This document shows positions 23,750-31,985 of a stretch of 40,383 nucleotides of DNA, piece by piece. The position numbers and the translations under genes were made by a program. The first letter of the stretch is position 1. Each line of letters opens with the position of its first letter. This stretch comes from Desulfosporosinus sp. BRH_c37. Lineage in GTDB: Bacteria; Bacillota; Desulfitobacteriia; Desulfitobacteriales; Desulfitobacteriaceae. Location of the stretch: contig LOEW01000029.1 in assembly GCA_001516045.1 (NCBI GenBank), forward strand, positions 1 to 40,383. Reading direction: 5' to 3'. Under the pieces are notes generated by a model. That model was given only the letters and a program-made list of their open reading frames with translations. It had not been told where the DNA came from and ran no database searches.

Positions 23750-24643
23750 ATGATTAACATCGATAGCTCAAATACTTCGAAAGAAAGACCTAGAGCTTTA
23801 CTGCTACTAGCTGTCACAGCGATCTTGTGGAGTCTAGGCGGATTATTAATAAAATCTGTAAATGCTAATCCACTTACTATTGCAGGTATAAGAAGCGCCA
23901 TCGCGGTGGTTTTGTTTCTACTGGTATTAAAAAAGCCCAAGCTGACCTGGTCTTTTGCTCAACTCGCAGCTGCTCTGGCTTATGCAGCTACCTCGATTTT
24001 ATTTGTAACTGCGACCAAAACAACAACTGCCGCAAACGCAGTCCTGCTTCAATTTACTGCACCAATCTATGTGGCTTTATTTAGCTCTTGGCTGTTAAAG
24101 GAAAAGACAAAGATGATGGACTGGATAACTATTTTCCTCGTAATGGGCGGTATGGTCTTATTTTTCCTAGATAATCTTAGTAATAAGAGTATTTTAGGGA
24201 ATGGAATTGCTGCCCTCAGTGGTGTGACTTTCGCATTTTTTATTATCTTCATGCGGATGCAGAAGGATGGATCTCCTTTAGAATCTATTTTACTAGGAAA
24301 TATTCTCACAGCAATAATCGGGCTCCCATTTTTGTCCCAATCTGTCCCTGATGCATCCGGATGGTTATACCTGGTGATCCTTGGGGTGGTTCAACTTGGA
24401 GTACCCTATATTTTGTTTTCACTGGCTATAAAGCATGTAACCGCATTGGAAGCAATCCTTATCCCTGTGATTGAACCTCTCTTGAACCCAGTCTGGGTAT
24501 TCTTGATGTTAGGCGAAGCCCCAGGACTATTGGCTATGCTTGGTGGCTTCATTGTGCTTTCAGCGATTACTGTACGGTGTGTCCTAGCAGCCCTGCCCTC
24601 TCTAACTAAAGAAGTGATTCATAGCAGCTATGGCCATAAGTGA
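23750..24643 (+). CDS. EamA/DMT-family transporter
   Basis: A 297-residue membrane protein with about ten hydrophobic segments and two EamA repeats (first: A-I-L-W-S-L-G-G-L-L-I-K; second ends E-P-L-L-N-P-V-W-V-F-L-M-L-G-E). GGGGAGG precedes the ATG. It is distinct from the transporter at 21635 and read from the other strand. Substrate unknown; likely metabolite efflux. Confidence 0.88.
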   Translation: MINIDSSNTSKERPRALLLLAVTAILWSLGGLLIKSVNANPLTIAGIRSAIAVVLFLLVLKKPKLTWSFAQLAAALAYAATSILFVTATKTTTAANAVLLQFTAPIYVALFSSWLLKEKTKMMDWITIFLVMGGMVLFFLDNLSNKSILGNGIAALSGVTFAFFIIFMRMQKDGSPLESILLGNILTAIIGLPFLSQSVPDASGWLYLVILGVVQLGVPYILFSLAIKHVTALEAILIPVIEPLLNPVWVFLMLGEAPGLLAMLGGFIVLSAITVRCVLAALPSLTKEVIHSSYGHK

Positions 24644-24730
24644 ACAGTTTTAGTGGACGGTAGATAGGGTTGCGTGACTGTTTCAAAATGATGTCGAGTT
24701 AAATTAGCTTTTAAGGATGGTGCAGGGGAT

Positions 24731-25678
24731 ATGAAGAAAATAATACTTATGCTTTGTATTGTAATTATATTGGGATTATCTCTGTTTAATTATCAACTCG
24801 CTATACCGACGAGCACTGTTACTGACTTAAAAGTGTCTTATTCTGACCTCTCATTTGCAGTTCTAGGAGATATCCATGGTAATAATGATAGTTTTCAGCA
24901 GGCTATTAGAGATTTGCATAGTATAAATCCAGCAATGGACGCTCTTATCCTCAATGGAGATACCGTGGATCAAGGGATTAAGAAGCAATATGATGAGCTT
25001 AACAAAACTTTGCTAAATAATAAGACGTTGTTGCCTAAAACGATGATTAAAAACATTGGAAATCATGAGTTTTTTAATTATGACATAGAAATAAATAGTC
25101 CTATGGATGTTAAATCATTTATTAATCGTTACCTTGAATTCGCAGGTGAAGAAAAGGTATATCATGATAAGTGGGTTAAGGGCTATCATTTTATCTCCCT
25201 TGGATCAGAGGATGGCAATTCTTTAACCCTTGATTCCATTAGAGCTTTCATATCAGAGGAACAAAAGAAATGGTTAAAAGACAAACTGGCTGAAAACTAT
25301 ACCTTGGGTAAACCCATTTTTGTTTTTCTCCATCAGCCTTTAAACAGTAAGCCTAGTAACGGATGGGTCGGATCAGACCAGAGTGACGAGATTAGCAAAA
25401 TACTGTCCCAGTATCCAGAGGTTATACTATTTAGTTCACACACCCATGCTGATTTATCGGCGAATAGTGTTGTATTCAATCAACCGTTTACCAGGGTTCA
25501 TACCGGAGCGGTACATTATACCTTTGTTCAACGCGCTCAAAGTAAAAGTAGAACACGAGAACCTTTGATTAAAGGCATATATCTTGAAGTCAACGGAAAT
25601 ACAGTGGTGATTAAAGGAAGAGATCTGAAAGAGAAATCCTGGGTCTTTACACAAGTTGTATCTGCGCCGACACGATAA
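24731..25678 (+). CDS. membrane-anchored metallophosphoesterase
   Basis: 315 residues: an N-terminal membrane anchor or signal (about 1-22) and a calcineurin-like phosphoesterase domain outside the cell. All metal motifs are present: G-D-I-H-G-N (52-57), L-N-G-D-T (about 77-81), I-G-N-H-E (about 111-115), F-L-H-Q-P and S-S-H-T-H-A-D. It should hydrolyse a phosphoester, but the substrate is unknown. It is a single gene followed by a terminator. It is a useful contrast to the SbcD-like protein at 27898, which lacks these residues. Confidence 0.87.
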   Translation: MKKIILMLCIVIILGLSLFNYQLAIPTSTVTDLKVSYSDLSFAVLGDIHGNNDSFQQAIRDLHSINPAMDALILNGDTVDQGIKKQYDELNKTLLNNKTLLPKTMIKNIGNHEFFNYDIEINSPMDVKSFINRYLEFAGEEKVYHDKWVKGYHFISLGSEDGNSLTLDSIRAFISEEQKKWLKDKLAENYTLGKPIFVFLHQPLNSKPSNGWVGSDQSDEISKILSQYPEVILFSSHTHADLSANSVVFNQPFTRVHTGAVHYTFVQRAQSKSRTREPLIKGIYLEVNGNTVVIKGRDLKEKSWVFTQVVSAPTR

Positions 25679-25705
25679 GAATAGATGCACATATTTAGCT
25701 TCACA

Positions 25706-25747
25706 CTTAAGCCCCGAAGAGAAAACATACCTCTTCGGGGCTTAACT
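25706..25747 (+). terminator. intrinsic terminator
   Basis: TTAAGCCCCGAAGAG (to 25721) pairs exactly with CTCTTCGGGGCTTAA (25731-25745). Confidence 0.8.
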
Positions 25748-26217
25748 CTATTCTGGTGTCTTTGCAATGGATCTTATAAATACATAATTGTTGTGAATCT
25801 TGTACCAAATGCTAATCAATCTATCCTGCCAGTTGTAAATTTTTATAAAAATAAAGCTGGCATAATAAGAATTTCCAATAATAGTTTTTTATAGTATATA
25901 TTCTAATTGAGATTTCTGAAATATTGTTAATCAGCAGATTTTTTGCCTGGACTAAGCCATAACTAAGAGAATTCTATTCCTTTGTGCAAGAGGAATGATA
26001 CCAAAAAAAATAAAAAGGAAAGCATAATATTAAAAAAATTCTAACAATTTTGATTTTATTACCCAAGGTCTACCTTGATGACCATAAAGAAACGTTATAA
26101 TGTCATATTTATGTACTATAGACATAATACTTATCTTCGTGCTAATCTTCAGATATAAGGAATTAGGAACTGTTTCCGGTGTTTACTTACATACAATAAA
26201 AAGGAGGAAGTTAGAAT
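25748..26217. other. AT-rich intergenic region
   Basis: No gene seen. The stretch is AT-rich. TTGATG (26075-26080), 15 nt, TATAAT (26096-26101) is a possible but short-spaced promoter for the lipoprotein gene that begins at 26218. Frames here are short and lack ribosome binding sites. Confidence 0.4.
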
Positions 26218-26823
26218 ATGTGGAAACTTATTGTGTCTTACATTTTGAAAAGTCATAATCAGTATCGATCTCTTAATCACAATGCTTTGATTCTCCTCCT
26301 ATTATCGTTCGGTATGCTGCTCATCATATCGGGGTGTGGAGCTTTAGATAATCATTTCCAATCTAGTTCAACTCAATCCCAGATGACACGATCCTCAACT
26401 TCACCACCGCCAACATCTCAAAAGACCTACGTTGTGGGAGAAACTTTCAAGATAGGGGATCTCCAATACAGATTAAATAGTGTTAGGACTTCGAACGGTA
26501 ATGCGAATTGTGCGAAGTCACCAAAATTCGGTAATACATTTCTTCTGCTTGATCTAACAATAGAAAATCAAGGAAGTGCCGATGCAGAGGTGAGGAGCAT
26601 GATTGGTTTTCAACTCTATGACAAGGATGGTCGAAACCAAGCCTTTAGCTTAAGGGCAGCTCAGGCTGTAAAATGTGAGATGGACGGGACAATAACAGCT
26701 GGTGGAAAGATGAGGGGTGAGTTAGGCTTTGAGGTTATAAAAGAAGGTCAAACCTTCGAATTAGCAATTACTCCAAATCCTTTTAGTTCTGAAACTGCCT
26801 TAGTTGAAATACCAATGAATTAG
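26218..26823 (+). CDS. putative lipoprotein, DUF4352-like
   Basis: 201 residues with AAGGAGG before the ATG. A hydrophobic stretch (22-39) ends in the lipobox I-S-G-C, so Cys40 should be lipidated; the n-region before it is unusually long and polar. A Ser/Thr/Pro-rich linker (about 45-70) leads to a beta-sandwich domain with V-G-E-T-F-K-I-G-D-L-Q-Y ... L-L-D-L-T-I-E-N-Q-G and a late G-K-M-R-G-E-L-G-F-E, as in DUF4352 domains. Role unknown; probably a cell-surface or chaperone-like protein. Confidence 0.8.
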   Translation: MWKLIVSYILKSHNQYRSLNHNALILLLLSFGMLLIISGCGALDNHFQSSSTQSQMTRSSTSPPPTSQKTYVVGETFKIGDLQYRLNSVRTSNGNANCAKSPKFGNTFLLLDLTIENQGSADAEVRSMIGFQLYDKDGRNQAFSLRAAQAVKCEMDGTITAGGKMRGELGFEVIKEGQTFELAITPNPFSSETALVEIPMN

Positions 26824-26872
26824 CTTGTTTCAGAAATAATTTAAACACCTTGCCCTTCGGGATTTAAGATTT

Positions 26873-26905
26873 AAAGAAGCTGAAAATGCAGCTTCTTTAT
26901 TGTTA
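26873..26905 (+). terminator. lipoprotein-gene terminator
   Basis: AAAGAAGCT (26873-26881) pairs with AGCTTCTTT (26890-26898), followed by a T-rich tail. Confidence 0.75.
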
Positions 26906-26935
26906 GATAATTACTATTCCATTTTGTAGATATAA

Positions 26936-26978
26936 ATACAGCTGGGAAACATCATACTTTCCCAGCTGTATTATTCTT
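26936..26978 (+). terminator. second, bidirectional hairpin terminator
   Basis: ATACAGCTGGGAAA (26936-26949) pairs perfectly with TTTCCCAGCTGTAT (26958-26971), then TATTCTT. Confidence 0.7.
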
Positions 26979-27037
26979 CCCCTGCAGTAGCGGCATCTGA
27001 AAAACAGGAAAGTTCCATTCTGCCATTTTTCATAAGT

Positions 27038-27262
27038 ATGAGGAGTCTAAAGAGCGCTCAACAAGAACAATCTGATCCCAACAGCGAAAATGATGATGAT
27101 CTTAGTTCAAAGCAAACTAATCTACATAATAATGATCAGAGTGACCTTTCGCAAGAAGAGATCGACAAAATCGTTAATGACCATATACTTACCCAAGAGA
27201 ACATCAAACAGGCCCCTACACCAGCTTTAGATGAAAATACTCAGGGTATCAGCAAACCGTAA
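27038..27262 (+). CDS. small hydrophilic protein, unknown
   Basis: A possible 74-residue protein, rich in Asp, Asn, Gln, Ser and probably disordered (E-N-D-D-D-L-S-S-K-Q, then D-L-S-Q-E-E-I-D-K-I-V-N-D-H). No clear ribosome binding site is seen, so the start is doubtful and the frame may be the end of a decayed gene. A hairpin at 27319 follows. Confidence 0.4.
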   Translation: MRSLKSAQQEQSDPNSENDDDLSSKQTNLHNNDQSDLSQEEIDKIVNDHILTQENIKQAPTPALDENTQGISKP

Positions 27263-27314
27263 AAACAGAAAATCGATCGTTTCATTGTTAAATATCGTGA
27301 CTACCACTTACATA

Positions 27315-27350
27315 AAAAGCAGCCGTTTAAGGCTGCAGTAGTTATTATTT
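27315..27350 (+). terminator. possible terminator
   Basis: GCAGCC-gtttaa-GGCTGC (27319-27336) with outer CTAC/GTAG pairs and a T-rich tail. Confidence 0.55.
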
Positions 27351-27362
27351 CTATTTATATTG

Positions 27363-27608
27363 TTACTGAATGCCAAGCTGATCCTTTAGAGCGCTTTGTA
27401 GAACCTGTGAGAAGTTTACGTTATTCTCCTCCGCGATAGTGTTTAACCATGCTGGAATGGTAAGGGTCTTCTTTATTGCTTTATTTCCATGTTTCTACGA
27501 GTATTCATCTAAGTCAACACCAAAGAGGCTTACAAAGCCATCTTCATATTCATCAGCCATCACGTTTTTGATGTCAGATGCCTTTTTAACTTCTATAAAT
27601 ACACACAT
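27363..27608 (-). pseudogene. HicB-type antitoxin remnant
   Basis: The minus strand reads F-V-S-L-F-G-V-D-L-D-E-Y-S, then TAG (27495-27497), then H-G-N-K-A-I-K-K-T-L-T-I-P-A-W-L-N-T-I-A-E and N-F-S-Q-V-L-Q-S-A-L-K-D-Q-L-G-I-Q. That is the linker and C-terminal DNA-binding (ribbon-helix-helix-like) part of long HicB antitoxins. The N-terminal HicB domain is absent and the frame has an internal stop. No hicA partner is seen. From here to 27897 there is only an inverted repeat and promoter-like DNA (TATAAT at 27742). Confidence 0.75.
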
Positions 27609-27619
27609 TAAACTCTAGG

Positions 27620-27644
27620 CAAGAGGGCTATTTCAGCCCTCTTG
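27620..27644. repeat. perfect 10-bp hairpin
   Basis: CAAGAGGGCT (27620-27629) and AGCCCTCTTG (27635-27644) are exact complements with a 5-nt loop. Neither strand has a good T-run after it, so terminator function is uncertain. Confidence 0.55.
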
Positions 27645-27897
27645 TCGAAAAATTATATCATAGTAATACTTAACTTTATAGTCGTAATAGCCTCAGTATT
27701 TTTGGGTTAATCAGTGGTGCGTATTTAAGCAATAATAGTGTTATAATATTAATTAACCTCAGTGGAGGCCTGTAAACTAAAAGCTTCTCTTGATAATTGG
27801 TTTACTTTTATCGCTTGTTCTATGCAGGTTGCGCAAATAATGGCGCGGTGAAGCCTTTTACAAACAGTGTGGAACTTAAAGAGTTGAAGGTGAAGAT

Positions 27898-29061
27898 ATG
27901 GCTGCATGCTTACGTTTTTTGCAATGTGCGGGATGTCGATTTGACAGTCCCTCTTGGGATGGTCCAGAAGGGTGGGCAGCTCAACGAAATCAAGATTTGT
28001 GGCAGACCTTTGATGCAGTCCTCTCGCTATGTGAATCAGAAAAAGTAGAGTTTCTTTTCCTGACTGGTGATTTATTCGAACAGGAATATGCGCGTAAGGA
28101 GACCGTCGAGCGAGTAGCCAGGTTGTTAGGCAAGTTGAAGGATACGAAGATTTTTATTGCTCCGGGAGAAAAGGACCCTTTTGTTACGACATCTGCATAC
28201 CGCCTTGTTGTTTGGCCTAGTAATGTGCATATATTCTCAAGTAGGATCAGCAGTGTGAAGATTCCTTCCCAAAACGTTACAGTATATGGTGCCGGATGGA
28301 CGGCTTATCATCAAGATGGGCCTTTCCTCGACGGTTTTCGGTCGATGGGGGATGGATCTATTCCGATTATGCTCCTTCATGCCGAGGTGGACTCTGTTAA
28401 CAATACCGAGGGGTTTATTCCGATTCTGCCTGAGCATATTGCTGCTAGTGGTTTGACTTACCTAGCCTTGGGACATCAGGAGAGATGGAGCGGGATTCAG
28501 AAAGCGGGAGCAACTATCTGGGCTGATAGTGGTATTCTCGAAGCGAGAAGTTTTGGCGAGAGCGGGCCACATGGCGTGATTATGGGGGAGATTGAGCAGA
28601 ATTCCGCCCAATTAGAATTTCGAGAACTGGGACAGCGTCGTTACATTGAAATGACTCTACCAATCCAATCCGATATTGAATCTCTGACTACAAAACTATT
28701 GTCAGGAACGAGTTCCCAGGAACGACAAAGAGATTTGTTTAGGGTCAAGTTGTCTGGACCGCTTCGAGAAGTAGAAGCGGCGGTTTATCCCTTACAAAAG
28801 CTATTAGCGGATAAGTTCCACTTCGTAGAAGTTGTACATACTGAAGGAGATACGAACTCTCAATTTGGGCCAGAACTTATTACACAGTTGAAGCCAATGG
28901 CTGGAATTGGGGGCGGTTATCCTACTTTACCCCAAATATATATCAATAAACTTAAAGACCGGGTTACTGCAGTGGACACAGAGAATCAAAAACACTGGGA
29001 GTTAGTAATGAAGATTGGGCTGGCAGCGCTTGGGCAGGGACGGATAGACGATGAGAATTGA
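27898..29061 (+). CDS. SbcD/YhaO-like protein, metal site lost
   Basis: 387 residues with the layout of the SbcD/YhaO (Mre11-like) nuclease family. Alignment by eye to the usual start L-H-C-A-D-L-H shows L8-Q9-C10-A11-G12-C13-R14, so the His, Asp and His that bind metal are gone. G57-D58 is kept, but the G-N-H-D motif is G90-E-K-D93, and G-H-x-H is G192-H-Q-E195. His161 in L-L-H-A-E-V remains. The reading frame is otherwise complete and overlaps the next gene by 11 nt. It is therefore probably an expressed but catalytically dead member, perhaps a DNA-binding or scaffold subunit. Confidence 0.85.
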   Translation: MAACLRFLQCAGCRFDSPSWDGPEGWAAQRNQDLWQTFDAVLSLCESEKVEFLFLTGDLFEQEYARKETVERVARLLGKLKDTKIFIAPGEKDPFVTTSAYRLVVWPSNVHIFSSRISSVKIPSQNVTVYGAGWTAYHQDGPFLDGFRSMGDGSIPIMLLHAEVDSVNNTEGFIPILPEHIAASGLTYLALGHQERWSGIQKAGATIWADSGILEARSFGESGPHGVIMGEIEQNSAQLEFRELGQRRYIEMTLPIQSDIESLTTKLLSGTSSQERQRDLFRVKLSGPLREVEAAVYPLQKLLADKFHFVEVVHTEGDTNSQFGPELITQLKPMAGIGGGYPTLPQIYINKLKDRVTAVDTENQKHWELVMKIGLAALGQGRIDDEN

Positions 29062-31486
29062 ACGACTAAAAAGTAGTGGACTTACAGGGCTTGGGGATGT
29101 CGACTGGACCTTTCCTGTCGGCCCAGTTTTGCTATTATGTGAGGGTGGATGCCAGCAAAGGATGCTGAGTAAGTTATTGCTGGAATTATTTTATGATCAA
29201 AAGATAGCGCGAACTTTAAAGGCTGAGAACAACCAGGGATTATTTGAAGTGTGGATGGCTGGAGAAAATACCCGATTTCATATAAGTCGAGACTTCTTTC
29301 AAAAAGGCAATCAAATTGCGCAATCTTCAACTCTGGTGACTGAGGAGGGATCGGGACAGAACGTGTCCTTGCCGGAAACTTTGACCCTAGGAGACTATTT
29401 ATTTCAGTTTGATCTTCGGGCATTTCGTCAGGGAGTAGTTGTGGACTGGCCGGATAAGAACGAGCGTGATCATCTTAACCAGCTTGTCAAAAACCTTCGT
29501 CAAGGTGGAGATGAAAGACTTTCGCTAATTAAAGTGCGAGCTTCGCTGGCTGGTGCCCAAAAGAAAGTGAGCGAACAAAAGGAAAGTATGGCACTAGTAA
29601 AGGTTGAGTATGATGCACTGCGGCGTGAATGGGAGGCAGCGCACCGACACCAAGACGAAGAACGGTTACTGCTTATTGAGCTTAAGAATTTGCAAGAAAA
29701 CGAAGCGATTCTATCCGAGCGGATTGCCTCAGCTATTATAATACAGGAACGCATAGTGTTGCTTACTCAAAATCCGGATTATCGGGAGTTACGCCAACTT
29801 CAAGGGGAGCTAACCCAGTTAGAAGAACGGATCCGAGCCGTAGAGTCGAAGCTGGCGACTCTTACAAGTGAGTCCGCAGTAGATTGGACTATGATTGAGA
29901 ACTTGCGTGAAGAGTGCCTTGAGTGGGCAAGCCTTCAAGAACAAGTCGAAGGTTCAGCCGTCGAAGCGCAAATGCGAGTAGTAGAAATAACTGAGCTGAA
30001 AAGTTCCTTACAAGCATCAAGATACGATGGATTATCGAAAGACGAAGATCAACGTTTGCGCAGGGCAGAAGAGGAAAGGGCTAGGGCCCAAGAAGAACTT
30101 AATAAGCTCATGAACACAAAAGATGAGCTTGAAAGTACCCAGCAAATATATTCAGAAGAGATAGCCCGACTTCAGGATTTTGCAGATATGGCTGCAGTAA
30201 CGGAGGCAGATGAAGTCAAGCTTGCGCAACGGGAAAAGCATTTGAAGCAGTGGCAAAGCTCGATAATTGGCTCCTCACTTGACCGGACATTACAGAAACA
30301 TTTTAGTGGGACTTGCATCGGGGGGAAACTAACGTCTCGTCTTGGCCAATACTACGAGGGCTATCATGCTTCGAATTATGAAGAATTCACGAGTCGACTT
30401 AAGGAATTTAGAGACCAGCAGAAGCTAGTAGAAAGAGTACAGATCCAGCTTGAGCGACTGCAACAACAAACAACTCGGGAAGAAAGACTTCGCAGGATTG
30501 TGCATTCACGTACTGAACTCTTAATACAGGCGTTTCTCGCGGCCAAGGTGGCGGATTTCCCAGCATGGTTGAACGGCTGGGAAGTCTACCAAAGAAAAAG
30601 ACATCAACTGGCCCTTAAGATTGATGAGCTACAGTTTTTAATGGAACAGTCTTCACTGGAAGAAGAAAAGCTGCAAGCGTGCGCAGAACAACTGCGAGAA
30701 AAGTTGGGGAACTGGGATACACCTGCCACAGATAGAGACGAAGTCCTAGCTGCCGTGTTTAAGGTTGCTAGTCAGCTGCGGGCGAAAGACGAAGCGGAGA
30801 GAGAATTTGCTGCGTATTCACAGAGGTTTAATGACTTACTCGGCGATCGAAATATGGAACGTCTTGCCAAAGATTTAGAACCCTTAGCGGACTTAGAACG
30901 TGAAACACTGGTTTCCGATGATGAGCGGCTGACCGAACTGACTGCTTGGCAAAAAGAACTACTAGAAACCAGTAAGCAACGTGCGGGGGTAGAACAGAGC
31001 CTTCTGAATAGCCAAAAATTTCAGTCGTTGACCGCCTTAGAGAAGAAAATTGAGACCGTTAAGCGACAGTGGATAGCCTATGAGGACTTAAACCGTGCTA
31101 TAGATGATGCTCAGGCCTTATTGGAAATATCTTGGCAAGAATGGCAAGCTAAGTTTGGAAAGGCACTAAATATAGAGATGAAATGGATTTTGGCAAAAAT
31201 TTCTTCCTCAATAGACCAAGAGTCGATTCAAAGGGATCTGACAGAAGCGCAGAGGGATTATTTTGCTTATCGTATGGCTGTTGCTCAGTTAACCCTTGGC
31301 AGTAACACAGAAGCGCCCTTGTTTTTCTCAGTAGGAAATATAGATGAGGGAGAAGGGTTCTGGGTTGATGTCATAGCGTATTTCCGGAAGCTGTCTCTTT
31401 CGAGGCAGATGATTTTTATAACCACGGATCCTAAACTGGGGGAAAAACTTTCGGGAGTAGGTTGGTGTGTTTTAAACTCTATCTGA
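29051..31486 (+). CDS. SbcC/YhaN-like coiled-coil protein, no Walker A
   Basis: 811 residues. The ends resemble the split ATPase head of SbcC/YhaN/Rad50, with a long Glu/Lys/Arg/Leu-rich coiled coil (about 150-700) between. Where the P-loop should be (G-P-N-E-A-G-K-S-T after V-L-L-L) the sequence is C-E-G-G-C-Q-Q-R-M (about 30-38), with no G-K-S/T. Near the C-terminus the Walker B region reads P-L-F-F-S-V-G-N-I-D-E-G, without the usual D-D-P, though F-I-T-T-D-P follows. No Cys-x-x-Cys zinc hook was seen. The start lies inside the end of the SbcD-like gene. ATP binding is doubtful, matching the degraded partner. Confidence 0.82.
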   Translation: MRIERLKSSGLTGLGDVDWTFPVGPVLLLCEGGCQQRMLSKLLLELFYDQKIARTLKAENNQGLFEVWMAGENTRFHISRDFFQKGNQIAQSSTLVTEEGSGQNVSLPETLTLGDYLFQFDLRAFRQGVVVDWPDKNERDHLNQLVKNLRQGGDERLSLIKVRASLAGAQKKVSEQKESMALVKVEYDALRREWEAAHRHQDEERLLLIELKNLQENEAILSERIASAIIIQERIVLLTQNPDYRELRQLQGELTQLEERIRAVESKLATLTSESAVDWTMIENLREECLEWASLQEQVEGSAVEAQMRVVEITELKSSLQASRYDGLSKDEDQRLRRAEEERARAQEELNKLMNTKDELESTQQIYSEEIARLQDFADMAAVTEADEVKLAQREKHLKQWQSSIIGSSLDRTLQKHFSGTCIGGKLTSRLGQYYEGYHASNYEEFTSRLKEFRDQQKLVERVQIQLERLQQQTTREERLRRIVHSRTELLIQAFLAAKVADFPAWLNGWEVYQRKRHQLALKIDELQFLMEQSSLEEEKLQACAEQLREKLGNWDTPATDRDEVLAAVFKVASQLRAKDEAEREFAAYSQRFNDLLGDRNMERLAKDLEPLADLERETLVSDDERLTELTAWQKELLETSKQRAGVEQSLLNSQKFQSLTALEKKIETVKRQWIAYEDLNRAIDDAQALLEISWQEWQAKFGKALNIEMKWILAKISSSIDQESIQRDLTEAQRDYFAYRMAVAQLTLGSNTEAPLFFSVGNIDEGEGFWVDVIAYFRKLSLSRQMIFITTDPKLGEKLSGVGWCVLNSI

Positions 31487-31495
31487 TAAGTAGCA

Positions 31496-31534
31496 AAAAC
31501 ACCGGTTTAGAAGCAAATTCTATCCGGTGTTTAT
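31496..31534 (+). terminator. terminator of SbcD/SbcC-like operon
   Basis: AAACACCGG (31497-31505) pairs with CCGGTGTTT (31524-31532), just after the stop of the long gene. Confidence 0.75.
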
Positions 31535-31538
31535 GTTT

Positions 31539-31656
31539 ATCCAAATCGTAAGACTCCCACTTCTATAAGTGGGAGTTATACACCTTATTCTGCTTCGGTG
31601 GGGGTAGAGTCCCCCACCGAAGACTCGATGTTCAACTTTAGTTGAACGAGTTCACT
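31539..31656 (+). repeat. 118-bp three-hairpin mobile repeat, copy 2
   Basis: Two differences from the copy at 20378. The same three hairpins are present. Its right end (GTTCACT) joins directly to a piece of a TauE-like permease gene, so it inserted into, or took part in deleting, that gene. Confidence 0.85.
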
Positions 31657-31851
31657 GCGTCCGCCGGTGTTTCTGGAGCATTTTTGTTGTTGCCCTTTCA
31701 GATCCGGTACCTGCCAGATCCTAAAACTTTTAAACTCTTTGTGGATTTGGTGCTCTTATACTTGGGTTATCGGCTGCTCTCGGAAGTGATGGGCTGGAAT
31801 AAAAAAGTTAAAGCACAAAACACATCTGTCAGTATCTATTTAGATGATTGA
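31657..31851 (+). pseudogene. TauE/SafE-type permease fragment
   Basis: The first part reads A-G-V-S-G-A-F-L-L-L-P-F-Q, the start of a TauE/SafE repeat. It jumps straight to I-R-Y-L-P-D-P-K-T-F-K-L-F-V-D-L-V-L-L-Y-L-G-Y-R-L-L, the C-terminal membrane segment of such proteins. The middle (tens of residues) and everything before the repeat are missing. The frame continues open into the repeat but has no real start. Confidence 0.7.
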
Positions 31852-31985
31852 CGATTGGTAAGGGTTCCTTTTCTTTTTCTCCTGAAAAATAATCAATAAC
31901 GAGCACAAAGCCAAACAAAGAGGAAATAGCGTCTTAGTAGAGAATTATATGATTGTATTATATTGTAGATTTTAGAGGTGCTTTT

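Noticed and set aside
25685..25894. Plus-strand 69-codon frame after the phosphoesterase
   Set aside because: Its first part is the terminator hairpin; no ribosome binding site and no family resemblance.
27797..28048. Frame overlapping the start of the SbcD-like gene
   Set aside because: It is read in another frame of a recognisable gene and lacks a plausible translation start.
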